From Lachnospiraceae bacterium (GTDB taxonomy: Bacteria > Bacillota > Clostridia > Lachnospirales > Lachnospiraceae): a stretch of 9,423 nt of DNA. The DNA is taken from positions 1 through 9,423 of the forward strand of contig VSNE01000087.1 of assembly GCA_009774155.1 (NCBI GenBank). Reading direction: 5' to 3'. This document shows, one piece after another, positions 1 to 7,461 of the stretch; within the stretch, counting starts at the first letter, position 1, and each line of letters opens with the position of its first letter. A program made the translations under genes and the position numbers. The notes below the pieces were generated by a model. It saw only the letters and a program-made list of their open reading frames with translations. It did no database searches and was not told the DNA's origin.

Positions 1-1
1 A

Positions 2-12
2 TGTGATACACT
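2..12 (+). promoter_or_regulatory. Possible extended -10 promoter element for typA
   Basis: TG at 4-5, one base, then TACACT at 7-12 forms an extended -10-like element (4 of 6 matches to TATAAT plus the TGn extension). It would start transcription near base 19 and give a leader of roughly 50 bases before typA. The -35 region would fall outside the window, so it cannot be checked. This is a weak call based on one short motif in an AT-rich leader. Confidence 0.3.
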
Positions 13-67
13 ATTAATTTTGTAAGAACAGTTGAATGAGATTAGCAAGCAGGAAGAGGTTTGACTT

Positions 68-1894
68 ATGAAACGTAACGATGTAAGAAACATAGCGATT
101 ATTGCCCATGTAGACCACGGCAAAACGACGCTGGTAGATGAATTGCTCAAGCAGAGCGGCGTTTTCCGCGCCAATCAGGAGGTGGCCGAACGGGTCATGG
201 ATTCCAACGATATTGAGAGAGAACGCGGAATCACGATCCTTTCCAAAAACACGGCTGTTTTCTATAAAGATGTGAAAATCAATATTATTGATACCCCGGG
301 CCATGCAGACTTCGGCGGAGAGGTAGAGCGGGTCCTTAAAATGGTAAATGGCGTTATTCTCGTAGTTGACGCCTTTGAAGGCTCTATGCCGCAGACCCGT
401 TTTGTACTCCAAAAGGCGCTGGATCTGGATCTTCCGGTCATTGTCTGCATTAATAAAATTGACCGCCCGGAAGCCCGTCCAAACGAAGTCATTGACGAAG
501 TGCTGGAGCTTCTGATGGATCTGGATGCTTCCGACGAACAGCTGGATTGTCCGTTCGTATTCGCTTCAGCCAAAAGCGGCTATGCTTCCCTGAACCCGGA
601 TGAGCCGGGCACGGATATGACTCCGTTATTCGATACCATTCTGGACTATATTCCGGCTCCGGAAGGAGACCCGGATGCATCTGTCCAAATACTTATCAGC
701 ACCATTGACTACAATGAATATGTGGGGCGCATCGGTGTGGGAAAGATCGACAACGGAAATGTGAATGTGAACCAGGATGTTGTGATCGTCAATCATCATG
801 AGCCTGATAAAATTAAAAAAGTGAAAATCAGCAGACTTTACGAATTTGACGGTCTGAACAAGGTTGATGTGGCAGCGGCCACAGTCGGCTCCATTGTCGC
901 TGTCTCCGGCATTGCGGATCTGCATATCGGAGATACCATCTGCTCCCCGGAAACACCAAACGCAATTCCGTTTCAGAAGATTTCCGAACCGACCATTTCC
1001 ATGCAGTTTAATGTAAACGACAGCCCTCTGGCCGGTACAGAAGGAAAATATATCACCTCCCGCCATCTGCGTGACCGTCTGTTCCGCGAACTGAATACGG
1101 ATGTAAGCCTCCGCGTGGAAGAAACCGAAAATACGGACAGCTTTAAGGTGTCCGGACGCGGGGAACTTCATCTGTCCGTTCTGATTGAAAATATGCGCCG
1201 GGAAGGCTACGAATTTTCCGTCAGTAAGGCAGAGGTTCTTTATCATTATGATGAAAAAGGGAAAAAGCTGGAGCCAATGGAGCTGGCTTATGTGGATGTG
1301 GACGACAATTATGCAGGAAGCGTTATTCAGAAATTAGGAGAACGCAAGGGAGAGCTTCTGAACATGCACACAAACAGCAGCGGTTCCACCCGCCTGGAGT
1401 TCTCAATCCCGTCCCGGGGACTGATCGGCTACCGGGGCGAGTTTATGACCGACACCAAGGGAACCGGCGTGCTGAATACAATTTTTAACGGCTATGAGCC
1501 GTATAAAGGGGATATCCAGTACCGCAGACAGGGTTCCCTGATTGCCTTTGAATCCGGAGAGTCCATCACCTACGGCCTGTTCAACGCACAGGAGCGGGGA
1601 ACCCTCTTTATCGGGCCCGGAGAAAGGGTCTATTCCGGTATGGTGGTAGGACAGAACGGCAAAGCTGAGGATATTGAGCTGAATGTCTGCAAAACCAAAA
1701 AGCTGACCAATACCCGTTCCTCCAGCGCAGACGAGGCGCTGAAGCTGACGCCTCCAAAGATTTTAAGCCTGGAGCAGTGTCTGGAATTTATCGATACGGA
1801 TGAGCTTCTTGAGATCACTCCGAAAAGCCTGCGTATCCGAAAAAAAATTCTGGACCCAACGCTTAGAAAACGGGCGGCCATCCGGAAAAATTAG
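68..1894 (+). CDS. typA: Ribosome-associated translational GTPase TypA/BipA
   Basis: Translational GTPase of the EF-G/LepA superfamily that binds the 70S ribosome at the factor site. In studied bacteria it helps 50S subunit assembly and growth under stress or cold; the role here is by homology. The 608-aa product has the usual family length. All GTPase motifs are intact: P-loop AHVDHGKT (13-20), switch I RGITI (53-57), DTPGH (75-79), NKID (129-132) and SAK (167-169). A beta-barrel domain II follows (about 205-300), then EF-G III/V-like domains (about 305-480) and the TypA-specific C-terminal domain, rich in basic residues near its end (RIRKKILDPTLRKRAAIRK). The ATG at 68 is preceded by AGGAAGAGG at 51-59 with 8 bases of spacing, and the protein begins with the typical MKRNDVRNIAIIAHVDHGKT. 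No clear terminator follows the stop codon, so some readthrough into the next gene is possible. Identification is very secure. Confidence 0.98.
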   Translation: MKRNDVRNIAIIAHVDHGKTTLVDELLKQSGVFRANQEVAERVMDSNDIERERGITILSKNTAVFYKDVKINIIDTPGHADFGGEVERVLKMVNGVILVVDAFEGSMPQTRFVLQKALDLDLPVIVCINKIDRPEARPNEVIDEVLELLMDLDASDEQLDCPFVFASAKSGYASLNPDEPGTDMTPLFDTILDYIPAPEGDPDASVQILISTIDYNEYVGRIGVGKIDNGNVNVNQDVVIVNHHEPDKIKKVKISRLYEFDGLNKVDVAAATVGSIVAVSGIADLHIGDTICSPETPNAIPFQKISEPTISMQFNVNDSPLAGTEGKYITSRHLRDRLFRELNTDVSLRVEETENTDSFKVSGRGELHLSVLIENMRREGYEFSVSKAEVLYHYDEKGKKLEPMELAYVDVDDNYAGSVIQKLGERKGELLNMHTNSSGSTRLEFSIPSRGLIGYRGEFMTDTKGTGVLNTIFNGYEPYKGDIQYRRQGSLIAFESGESITYGLFNAQERGTLFIGPGERVYSGMVVGQNGKAEDIELNVCKTKKLTNTRSSSADEALKLTPPKILSLEQCLEFIDTDELLEITPKSLRIRKKILDPTLRKRAAIRKN

Positions 1895-1940
1895 CATTCC
1901 GCCGAGTACAAATATATCTGCGGTCAAAAACCGGCCTTTC

Positions 1941-1969
1941 TTGAAAAATATATGGCGCGGGAGTATAAT
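1941..1969 (+). promoter_or_regulatory. Sigma-A type promoter for the CAP-LRR gene
   Basis: TTGAAA at 1941-1946 and a perfect TATAAT at 1964-1969 are separated by exactly 17 bp, a near-consensus housekeeping promoter. Transcription would start near 1976, about 27 bases before the ATG at 2003, and the short leader contains the ribosome binding site. The promoter lies in the gap after typA, so the surface protein gene can be expressed independently of typA. It also overlaps the in-frame ATG at 1952, which argues against that codon as the start. No operator-like inverted repeat is obvious around it. Confidence 0.75.
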
Positions 1970-2002
1970 AACCATATTACTATGAAAGAGAGGGCAGTTT
2001 TT

Positions 2003-3589
2003 ATGAAACCGAAATACCAACGTACCGCATCTGTTTTCTGCAGAATTGCAGCACTGTTCCTTTGTTGGGGAATGATTACTCTTCCTGCACAGGCACAGGG
2101 CCTGAATGTGCAGACACACACCCAGAGTGAGATCCGGGCCTTTATTAAAAATTCCGGCGCAAGCATATCCGACAGTCCTGCTTACTCCCAAAAGCCGGTG
2201 ACCACCGCACCTTATAAGGCAGGCAGGCTGTCTGCGGCAGCCCAGAAATCGGCTCTGAGCATTCTCAACTGGATGCGTTATATTGCAGGAATTGATGCGG
2301 ATGTAAAGCTGGATGATACCTATTCTCAGAAGGCTCAGGCAGGTATGCTGCTGAATGAGATCAACAACGAAATTAGTCATTATCCAGCAAAGCCGTCCGG
2401 TATGGATGACAGTCTGTATCAGATGGGATGTTCCGGCGCAGGCAGCTCCAATATCGCATGGGGATACCCGACGCTGGGACAGGCGATTGTACAGGGCTGG
2501 ATGAATGACGGAGATTCCTCCAACATCAGCCGGGTCGGCCACAGACGCTGGATCTTGAATCCCGCCATGGCCAAAACCGGATTCGGCATGGTAGGAACCC
2601 ACAGCGCCGTATATGTATTTGACCGCAGCCGCGCTTCCTCCTACAATAACGTAGCATGGCCGGCTCAGAATATGCCTGTTGAATATTTCAATACGCAGTT
2701 TCCATGGTCTGTTTCTACGGGACAGATCGAGACTGCTTCAGCCATCCGTGTGAAGCTGGTTCGGCGCAGTGACAAAAAGACGTGGAGCTTTTCCGGCTCT
2801 TCTGCCGACGGGGCTTTTTATGTGAATAACGCCGGGTACGGCATGCCGGGCTGCATTATTTTCCGTCCGGATAATATGGGTACCTATCATGAGGGAGATA
2901 TCTTTGACGTAACCATCACCGGAGCTTCTTCCGGGAAAATCAGCTATACGGTGCGGTTTTTCTCTCTGGATTCGGCAGACGATCCGGAGCCCGGTACTGA
3001 CAAAGCTGCCGAAAAAGGAACTATCCTAAAGGATGCTGCATCCGGCGGCGTGTATAAGGTTACTGCATCCGGCTCTTCTCCAAAGGTAGCCTACACAAAG
3101 CCCGCCAGCTCAAAGAAAACGTCCGTAACCATACCGTCCGTCATAAAAGTGGACGGGATTACCTATAAGGTAACCTCCATTGCCGCCAATGCATTCAAGA
3201 ACAATACAGCAGTCACCAAGGCGGTAATCGGCAAAAATGTGACCTCCATCGGTTCCAGGGCGTTTTATGGATGCAAGAAGCTAAAAACCGTTGGGGTTGG
3301 AGCAAACGTAAAGACCATCAGCGACAGGGCATTTTACAAATGCACCGCGCTGACAAAGATCACCATTCCTTCCAAAGTCACTCAAATCGGCAGGCAGGCA
3401 TTCTATGGCTGCAAGAAACTGAGCACCATTACAATCAAAAGCTCCAAGCTGACTTCCAAAAAGATAGGCAGCGACGCTTTTAAGGGAACCCACCCCAAGG
3501 CTTCCGTAAAGGTTCCGAAGGGAAAAATCAAGACCTATAAGAAGCTCCTGCAGTCAAAGGGACTCAGCAAAAAAGCAACGATAAAATAG
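2003..3589 (+). CDS. Secreted CAP-domain protein with C-terminal BspA-type leucine-rich repeats
   Basis: Predicted exported protein of 528 aa; substrate and partner are unknown. Residues 1-31 form a Sec signal peptide: a basic start (KPKYQR), a hydrophobic core and a likely cleavage site after AQA (29-31). Residues about 84-205 form a CAP (SCP/PR-1) domain, shown by the helix LNWMRYIAG, the segment ISHYP (His126), NIAWGY and the clostridial-type block VGHRRWILNP (His180). Residues about 210-325 look like a beta-rich spacer, followed by an acidic linker (DDPEPGTD). Residues 388-505 hold BspA-type (LRR_5) repeats with a 23-residue period, core pattern VTxIGxxAFxxCxxLxxITI. The tail is lysine-rich (TYKKLLQSKGLSKKATIK). 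No LPXTG motif, lipobox or C-terminal membrane segment is visible, so it is probably released or held by charge. ATG 2003 is chosen because AGAGAGGG (1987-1994) lies upstream and the signal peptide then starts correctly; in-frame ATGs at 1952 and 1982 exist but fit less well. Gene name not known. Confidence 0.9.
   Translation: MKPKYQRTASVFCRIAALFLCWGMITLPAQAQGLNVQTHTQSEIRAFIKNSGASISDSPAYSQKPVTTAPYKAGRLSAAAQKSALSILNWMRYIAGIDADVKLDDTYSQKAQAGMLLNEINNEISHYPAKPSGMDDSLYQMGCSGAGSSNIAWGYPTLGQAIVQGWMNDGDSSNISRVGHRRWILNPAMAKTGFGMVGTHSAVYVFDRSRASSYNNVAWPAQNMPVEYFNTQFPWSVSTGQIETASAIRVKLVRRSDKKTWSFSGSSADGAFYVNNAGYGMPGCIIFRPDNMGTYHEGDIFDVTITGASSGKISYTVRFFSLDSADDPEPGTDKAAEKGTILKDAASGGVYKVTASGSSPKVAYTKPASSKKTSVTIPSVIKVDGITYKVTSIAANAFKNNTAVTKAVIGKNVTSIGSRAFYGCKKLKTVGVGANVKTISDRAFYKCTALTKITIPSKVTQIGRQAFYGCKKLSTITIKSSKLTSKKIGSDAFKGTHPKASVKVPKGKIKTYKKLLQSKGLSKKATIK
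3164..3517 (+). repeat. Tandem 23-residue leucine-rich repeats within the CAP-LRR gene
   Basis: This part of the secreted protein encodes about five tandem units, residues 388-410, 411-433, 434-456, 457-479 and a degenerate longer last unit at 480-505. Units two to four share the core AFYxC. The similarity is also visible in DNA: the stretch around 3261-3280 (TTTTATGGATGCAAGAAG) recurs at about 3399-3418 (TTCTATGGCTGCAAGAAA), 138 bases later, which equals two repeat units. Such BspA-type repeats are known in surface proteins that bind host or matrix proteins; binding here is inference. Confidence 0.8.
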
Positions 3590-3601
3590 TCAGGAATAAA
3601 A

Positions 3602-3649
3602 AGGGAATACCATTCTGTAAGCTGCAAAACGGTATTCCCTGATTTTTTT
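3602..3649. terminator. Bidirectional intrinsic terminator between convergent genes
   Basis: AGGGAATACC (3602-3611) and GGTATTCCCT (3631-3640) form a perfect 10-bp stem with a 19-base loop. On the + strand the stem is followed by GATTTTTTT, and a second T-run comes at 3656-3663. On the - strand the stem is followed by TTTTT, reading the A-run at 3597-3602 in reverse. It sits 12 bases after the CAP-LRR stop and about 20 bases after the glk stop, so it can end both transcripts. The stem is strong and the position is exactly as expected. Confidence 0.9.
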
Positions 3650-3661
3650 ATTCTGTTTTTT

Positions 3662-4600
3662 TTATTCCTCAATCACCAGCTTTGCAGAACCAAAAATTCC
3701 CGCGTCATTTCCCAGCGTAGCCAGTACGAATTCCGCGTTCCTGCATCCCTTAAAGGTATATTTTACGTAGTATTTCTTTATATAATCCAGAATAATTACG
3801 CCTGCTTTAGATACGCCGCCGCCAATCACAAACACTTCCGGATCAACCGTGCTTGCAATATTTGCAAGAGCCAGGCCCAGGTATTTTCCAAAGCGCTCCG
3901 CCACCTCTGCCGCAAAGGCGTCGCCCGCCTTCACCGCATCCCAAATATCCTTGGAGGTCATAGTATCCGGCCGAAGAATGGTCTGTATCTCTTTTCCCTC
4001 CATCATCCATTTTGCAAGGCGGACTGTTCCATTGGCCGACGCCACCTGCTCAAGGCATCCCTGATTGCCGCATCCGCAGTTCCACGGAATGCTGTCGTCC
4101 ACATGAATATGCCCGATTTCTCCCCCTGCGCCGTTTGTTCCGGCTATGATCCTGCCTTCAATAATAATACCGCCGCCCACTCCGGTTCCAAGCGTTACCA
4201 TTACGCCGCTCTTATGTCCCGCGGCAGCGCCTTTCCACATTTCTCCCAAAGCGGCCACATTCGCGTCATTACCCCCTTTGCAGATCAGGCCGGTCAGCTC
4301 CTGCAGCTCCTTTGTCACTTCCTTATAGCCCCATCCAAGATTTGCGGTATGAGGGACAGTGCCTTCCGCGTTAATGGGCCCCGGAACTCCGATTCCGATT
4401 CCGGATACCTCCTCTTTGTCAATTCCTTTTTCTTTCAGCTTTGCAAGAACGGAAGCCGCAATGTCCGGCAGAATCGCTTTTCCGCCGTTCTCTGTTCTGG
4501 TTGGAATTTCCCATTTATCCAGAACCTGTCCGTCAATCCTGAACAGTCCCATCTTCACCGTTGTCCCGCCCACATCAATTCCAAAGCAATAATTTCCCAT
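3662..4600 (-). CDS. glk: ROK-family glucokinase
   Basis: Cytoplasmic sugar kinase that transfers phosphate from ATP to glucose to give glucose 6-phosphate, entering glycolysis. The 312-aa product has the normal length for Gram-positive ROK glucokinases. The phosphate-binding motif DVGGTT is at residues 9-14. The catalytic Asp is D112 in NDANVAALGE (111-120). The ROK signature follows with GEIGHIHV (160-167), where E161 and H164 contact sugar or zinc, and the zinc motif CGCGNQGCLE (175-184). FVIGGGVS (257-264) belongs to the second nucleotide-binding region. The chosen ATG at 4600 has a strong AGGGGAGG site 7 bases upstream and gives the family-typical MGNYCFGIDVGGTT. A longer open frame reaching 4681 overlaps the end of hprK and is unlikely to be translated. 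Only 22 bases separate it from hprK, so co-transcription is likely. Other ROK kinase substrates (N-acetylmannosamine, fructose) are possible, but the residues fit glucose best. Confidence 0.92.
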   Translation of the reverse strand: MGNYCFGIDVGGTTVKMGLFRIDGQVLDKWEIPTRTENGGKAILPDIAASVLAKLKEKGIDKEEVSGIGIGVPGPINAEGTVPHTANLGWGYKEVTKELQELTGLICKGGNDANVAALGEMWKGAAAGHKSGVMVTLGTGVGGGIIIEGRIIAGTNGAGGEIGHIHVDDSIPWNCGCGNQGCLEQVASANGTVRLAKWMMEGKEIQTILRPDTMTSKDIWDAVKAGDAFAAEVAERFGKYLGLALANIASTVDPEVFVIGGGVSKAGVIILDYIKKYYVKYTFKGCRNAEFVLATLGNDAGIFGSAKLVIEE

Positions 4601-4622
4601 CTTCAAACCTCCCCTGCTTTTT

Positions 4623-5552
4623 TTAATGCTTATTCCTGTTAATACTCTCCTGGACCCTCCGGTACAGCTCCTGCGCCGCATTATAGCCCATCTTCTTCTG
4701 TCTGTGGTTCACTGCCGCAGACTCTACAATAATCGCCAGATTCCTGCCCGGACGGATCGGAATGGAATGGCAGATGATCTTGTTGCCGAGAAACTCTGTA
4801 TATTCCTCGTTCAGTCCAAGACGATCGTACTCCTTATCCTTGTCCCATTCCTCCAGCTTAATAACCATGTCAATACTTTGGGTTTCCTTTACGCTTTCCA
4901 CACCGTACAGAGTTTTTACATCAATAATGCCGATACCGCGAAGCTCGATAAAATGCCTTGTGATTTCCGGCGAGGTTCCCACCAGTGTATCGTCGCTGAC
5001 CTTATGGATTTCAACCACGTCATCCGTAATCAGACGGTGTCCCCGCTTCAGGAGTTCAAGCGCGGCTTCGCTCTTTCCTATGCCGCTTTCCCCCATGATC
5101 AGCACGCCTTCACCGTATACATCCACCAATACGCCGTGGATCGAAATACAGGGCGCCAGTTCCACGTTCAGCCAGCGAATGACTTCCGCCATCAGAGGCG
5201 AGGTCTGACGTTCGCTGTAGAGCAGAGGCTTCTGATATTTTTTTGCCATCTCTATCATCTCTTCATCCGGCTCTGTCCTCGATGCATAGATGATACACGG
5301 AATATTGCTGGACATAAACCTTTCATAATTTTTCATTTTTTCTTCCTGGTCAAGGCTTTTAAGATAAGTGTGTTCTACATAGCCGATAATCTGTACCCGC
5401 TCACAGGCAAAATGTTCAAAGTATCCCGCCAGCTGAAGCGCCGGACGGTTAATATCAGGACTGTTAATCTCAATCCCGTCAGTTTCAACCTCCGGAACCA
5501 GATTCTTTAATCCCAGTTTTTCAATCATTTTATTCAATGATACTGTCTGCAT
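4623..5552 (-). CDS. hprK: HPr kinase/phosphorylase
   Basis: Bifunctional sensor enzyme that phosphorylates the phosphocarrier HPr on Ser46 using ATP or pyrophosphate, and also dephosphorylates it. P-Ser-HPr with CcpA controls carbon catabolite repression in Firmicutes. The 309-aa product has the usual length. The N-terminal domain covers about 1-130. The catalytic core has His139 (ISIHG), the Walker A loop GESGIGKS (154-161), the acidic pair D177/D178 (ITDDVVEI), the HprK signature ELRGIGIIDVKTLYG (203-217) and the C-terminal PIRPGRN loop (265-271). All key residues are present, so the enzyme should be active. The ATG at 5552 has an AAGGAG site 9 bases upstream. It follows uvrC and precedes glk in the same direction; the uvrC-hprK pairing is common in Firmicutes. 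A candidate promoter lies at the end of uvrC. Confidence 0.97.
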   Translation of the reverse strand: MQTVSLNKMIEKLGLKNLVPEVETDGIEINSPDINRPALQLAGYFEHFACERVQIIGYVEHTYLKSLDQEEKMKNYERFMSSNIPCIIYASRTEPDEEMIEMAKKYQKPLLYSERQTSPLMAEVIRWLNVELAPCISIHGVLVDVYGEGVLIMGESGIGKSEAALELLKRGHRLITDDVVEIHKVSDDTLVGTSPEITRHFIELRGIGIIDVKTLYGVESVKETQSIDMVIKLEEWDKDKEYDRLGLNEEYTEFLGNKIICHSIPIRPGRNLAIIVESAAVNHRQKKMGYNAAQELYRRVQESINRNKH

Positions 5553-5581
5553 AGGTATGTTCTCCTTCTCCTTTTTACCCC

Positions 5582-5600
5582 GCCGGAATGTCCATCCGGC
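5582..5600 (-). other. Hairpin in the hprK leader
   Basis: GCCGGA (5582-5587) and TCCGGC (5595-5600) form a perfect 6-bp GC-rich stem with a 7-base loop, between uvrC and hprK. Read on the - strand it is not followed by a T-run (the next bases are GGGGTAAAAAGGAG), so it is not an intrinsic terminator. It ends a few bases before the hprK ribosome binding site. It could stabilise a processed 3' or 5' end or affect translation; this role is inference. Confidence 0.5.
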
Positions 5601-5614
5601 TCATAACTATTCCT

Positions 5615-5643
5615 AGTGTAGCATTTTTATTCGGACTTATCAA
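5615..5643 (-). promoter_or_regulatory. Candidate promoter for hprK-glk
   Basis: On the - strand TTGATA (complement of 5638-5643) and TACACT (complement of 5615-5620) are separated by exactly 17 bp. The -35 box matches 5 of 6 consensus positions and the -10 box 4 of 6. The -35 box and part of the spacer lie in the last codons of uvrC, and transcription would start near 5608, about 55 bases before the hprK ATG, with a hairpin in the leader. It would let hprK and glk be expressed apart from uvrC. Confidence 0.4.
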
Positions 5644-7444
5644 CATGAAAGAAATCAAACACCTGCTGTGCCGCCCTTCTGTTCATGCCCTCTGCCTCCG
5701 CAAGCTCATCCACGCTTGCTCTTCTGATAGCATCCAGTGTCTGAAAGCTCTTCATCAGGGCCTTTCTCCGGGCCGGGCCGATTCCTTTGATATCATCCAG
5801 AACCGAATGCACCTGCTCCCTGCTTCTTAAGGAACGGTGATATTCGATAGCAAACCGATGCGCTTCATCCTGTATCCTGGTCACCAGGCGGAAGCCCTCG
5901 CTGTCCCTGCTGATGGGAATCTCTACATTATTATAATAAATGCCTCTGGTACGATGCTTATCGTCCTTCACCATGCCGCAGACCGGCACATGCACTCCCA
6001 CAGCCTCCATGACCTTCAGCGCAATATTGACCTGCCCTCTGCCGCCGTCCATCATAATCAAATCAGGGTAATTCTCATAATGGGATAATCTTCTGGTCAG
6101 CATCTCTCTCATGCTGGCGTAGTCATCCGCTCCCTGTACCCCCTGAATCCTGAACTTCCTGTAATCGGATCTCTTCGGCCTGCCCTTTTCATAGACCACC
6201 ATAGAGCCTACTGTCTGAAAACCGCTGATATTAGATATATCATAGGCTTCTACCCGGCTGATATCCGGCAGTCCCAGCAGCCTGGCAATCTCCTTCATGG
6301 CCCCAATGGTCCGGCCCTCTTCTCTCCTGATCCGCTCCTTATCCTGCGTCAGTACCATGTCCGCGTTTTTCTGGGCAAGCTCCACCAGTTTTTCCTTCTC
6401 TCCTTTTTTCGGAACCCGGATATGTACCCTCTGCCCCCTCCTTGCGCTCAGCCATTCCTCAAGCAGTTCCTTTTCCTCAAGCTCATACTGAACCATCAGC
6501 TCCCGGGGAATATATGGCGTTCCTGCATAAAACTGCTTCAGAAAAGCGGCAAGAATTTCCTTCTTTTCCTCGTCTCCTGCAATATGCAGGCAGAAATGAT
6601 CCCGCCCAATCAGCCTTCCGTCCCGGATAAAAAAAATCTGTACAACCGCATCCTCCTTGTCGGCCGCCAGGGCGATCACATCCTTGTCCTCCATATCGCT
6701 GCTTGTAATCTTCTGCTTCTGGGCAATCTTATTCACACTGTTCAAAAGCTCCCGGTATTCAATGGCCTTTTCAAACTCCAGATTCTCGGAAGCCGTATTC
6801 ATCTTCTCCTGCAGCTCCTTTAATACAGGGGCATAACTGCCGTTCAGAAAGGCCAGCGCTTTTTTCACCGACTCTCCATATGCCTCTTTAGAAATATACC
6901 CCTGGCAGGGCGCCGGACACTGATGAATATGATAGTTCAGACAGGGTCTTTCCTTCCCCTGCATTCTGGGCAGCGCTTTATTGCACGTGCGGATGCCGTA
7001 GAGCTTGTGAATTAAATCTATCGTATCCTTCACCGCTCCGGCGCTTGTATACGGCCCATAATATTTCGCTTTGTCCTTATGCATCTGACGGGAAAGCATC
7101 ACCCGTGGAAATTCCTCCTGAACAGTCACCTTGATAAATGGATATGCCTTATCGTCCATAAGCATCGTATTGTACTTGGGACGGTGCTCCTTGATCAGAT
7201 TGCACTCCAGCACCAGAGCCTCCACCTCTGAGTCCGTAATAATATACTCGAATCTGGCAATGTGCGTGACCATCTGTTCAATTTTCACACCCTTATTCCT
7301 GCTGGCCTGAAAATACTGTCTCACCCGGTTCTTTAGAGAAACCGCTTTCCCCACATAAATAATAACATCCCGTTCGTCATGCATCAGGTATACCCCGGGC
7401 TTTGCAGGAAGCTTCTTCAGTTCTTCTTCAATATTAAATCCCAT
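5627..7444 (-). CDS. uvrC: UvrABC excinuclease subunit C
   Basis: Nuclease subunit of bacterial nucleotide excision repair; it cuts the damaged strand on both sides of a lesion marked by UvrA and UvrB. The 605-aa product is full length. The N-terminal GIY-YIG nuclease (about 13-95, 3' incision) shows GVY (17-19), YVG (30-32) and R40. A cysteine cluster C154, C168, C176, C180 follows, matching the iron-sulfur ligands described for this family. The UVR motif that contacts UvrB is at about 205-240 (NLEFEKAIEYRELL). The RNase H-like nuclease (5' incision) carries D402 (YDISN), D466 (MMDGGRGQ) and H529 (DEAHRFA). A tandem helix-hairpin-helix DNA-binding region ends the protein (about 548-600, IKGIGPARRKALM). 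ATG 7444 is preceded by GGGAG with 7 bases of spacing and gives the typical MGFNIEEELKKLPAKPGVYL start; an upstream in-frame TTG at 7465 has no site. It lies 55 bases after ftsH. Confidence 0.97.
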   Translation of the reverse strand: MGFNIEEELKKLPAKPGVYLMHDERDVIIYVGKAVSLKNRVRQYFQASRNKGVKIEQMVTHIARFEYIITDSEVEALVLECNLIKEHRPKYNTMLMDDKAYPFIKVTVQEEFPRVMLSRQMHKDKAKYYGPYTSAGAVKDTIDLIHKLYGIRTCNKALPRMQGKERPCLNYHIHQCPAPCQGYISKEAYGESVKKALAFLNGSYAPVLKELQEKMNTASENLEFEKAIEYRELLNSVNKIAQKQKITSSDMEDKDVIALAADKEDAVVQIFFIRDGRLIGRDHFCLHIAGDEEKKEILAAFLKQFYAGTPYIPRELMVQYELEEKELLEEWLSARRGQRVHIRVPKKGEKEKLVELAQKNADMVLTQDKERIRREEGRTIGAMKEIARLLGLPDISRVEAYDISNISGFQTVGSMVVYEKGRPKRSDYRKFRIQGVQGADDYASMREMLTRRLSHYENYPDLIMMDGGRGQVNIALKVMEAVGVHVPVCGMVKDDKHRTRGIYYNNVEIPISRDSEGFRLVTRIQDEAHRFAIEYHRSLRSREQVHSVLDDIKGIGPARRKALMKSFQTLDAIRRASVDELAEAEGMNRRAAQQVFDFFHVDKSE

Positions 7445-7461
7445 AGCCTTACTCCCAAGTG

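Noticed and set aside
626..1246. Open frame of about 200 codons on the - strand opposite typA
   Set aside because: It is antisense to a complete and conserved gene, without a recognisable domain or a supporting start site.
1921..1940. CGGT-caaaa-ACCG followed by GCCTTTCTTG as a terminator for typA
   Set aside because: The stem is only 4 bp and the T-run is short and broken, so I do not call it a terminator.
4601..4681. N-terminal extension of the glucokinase overlapping the end of hprK
   Set aside because: The extension is arginine/lysine-rich, unlike any ROK N-terminus, and a strong ribosome binding site points to the ATG at 4600.
4626..5510. Long open frame of about 290 codons on the + strand opposite hprK
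   Set aside because: It is antisense to hprK with no recognisable motif; it reflects the codon use of the real gene.
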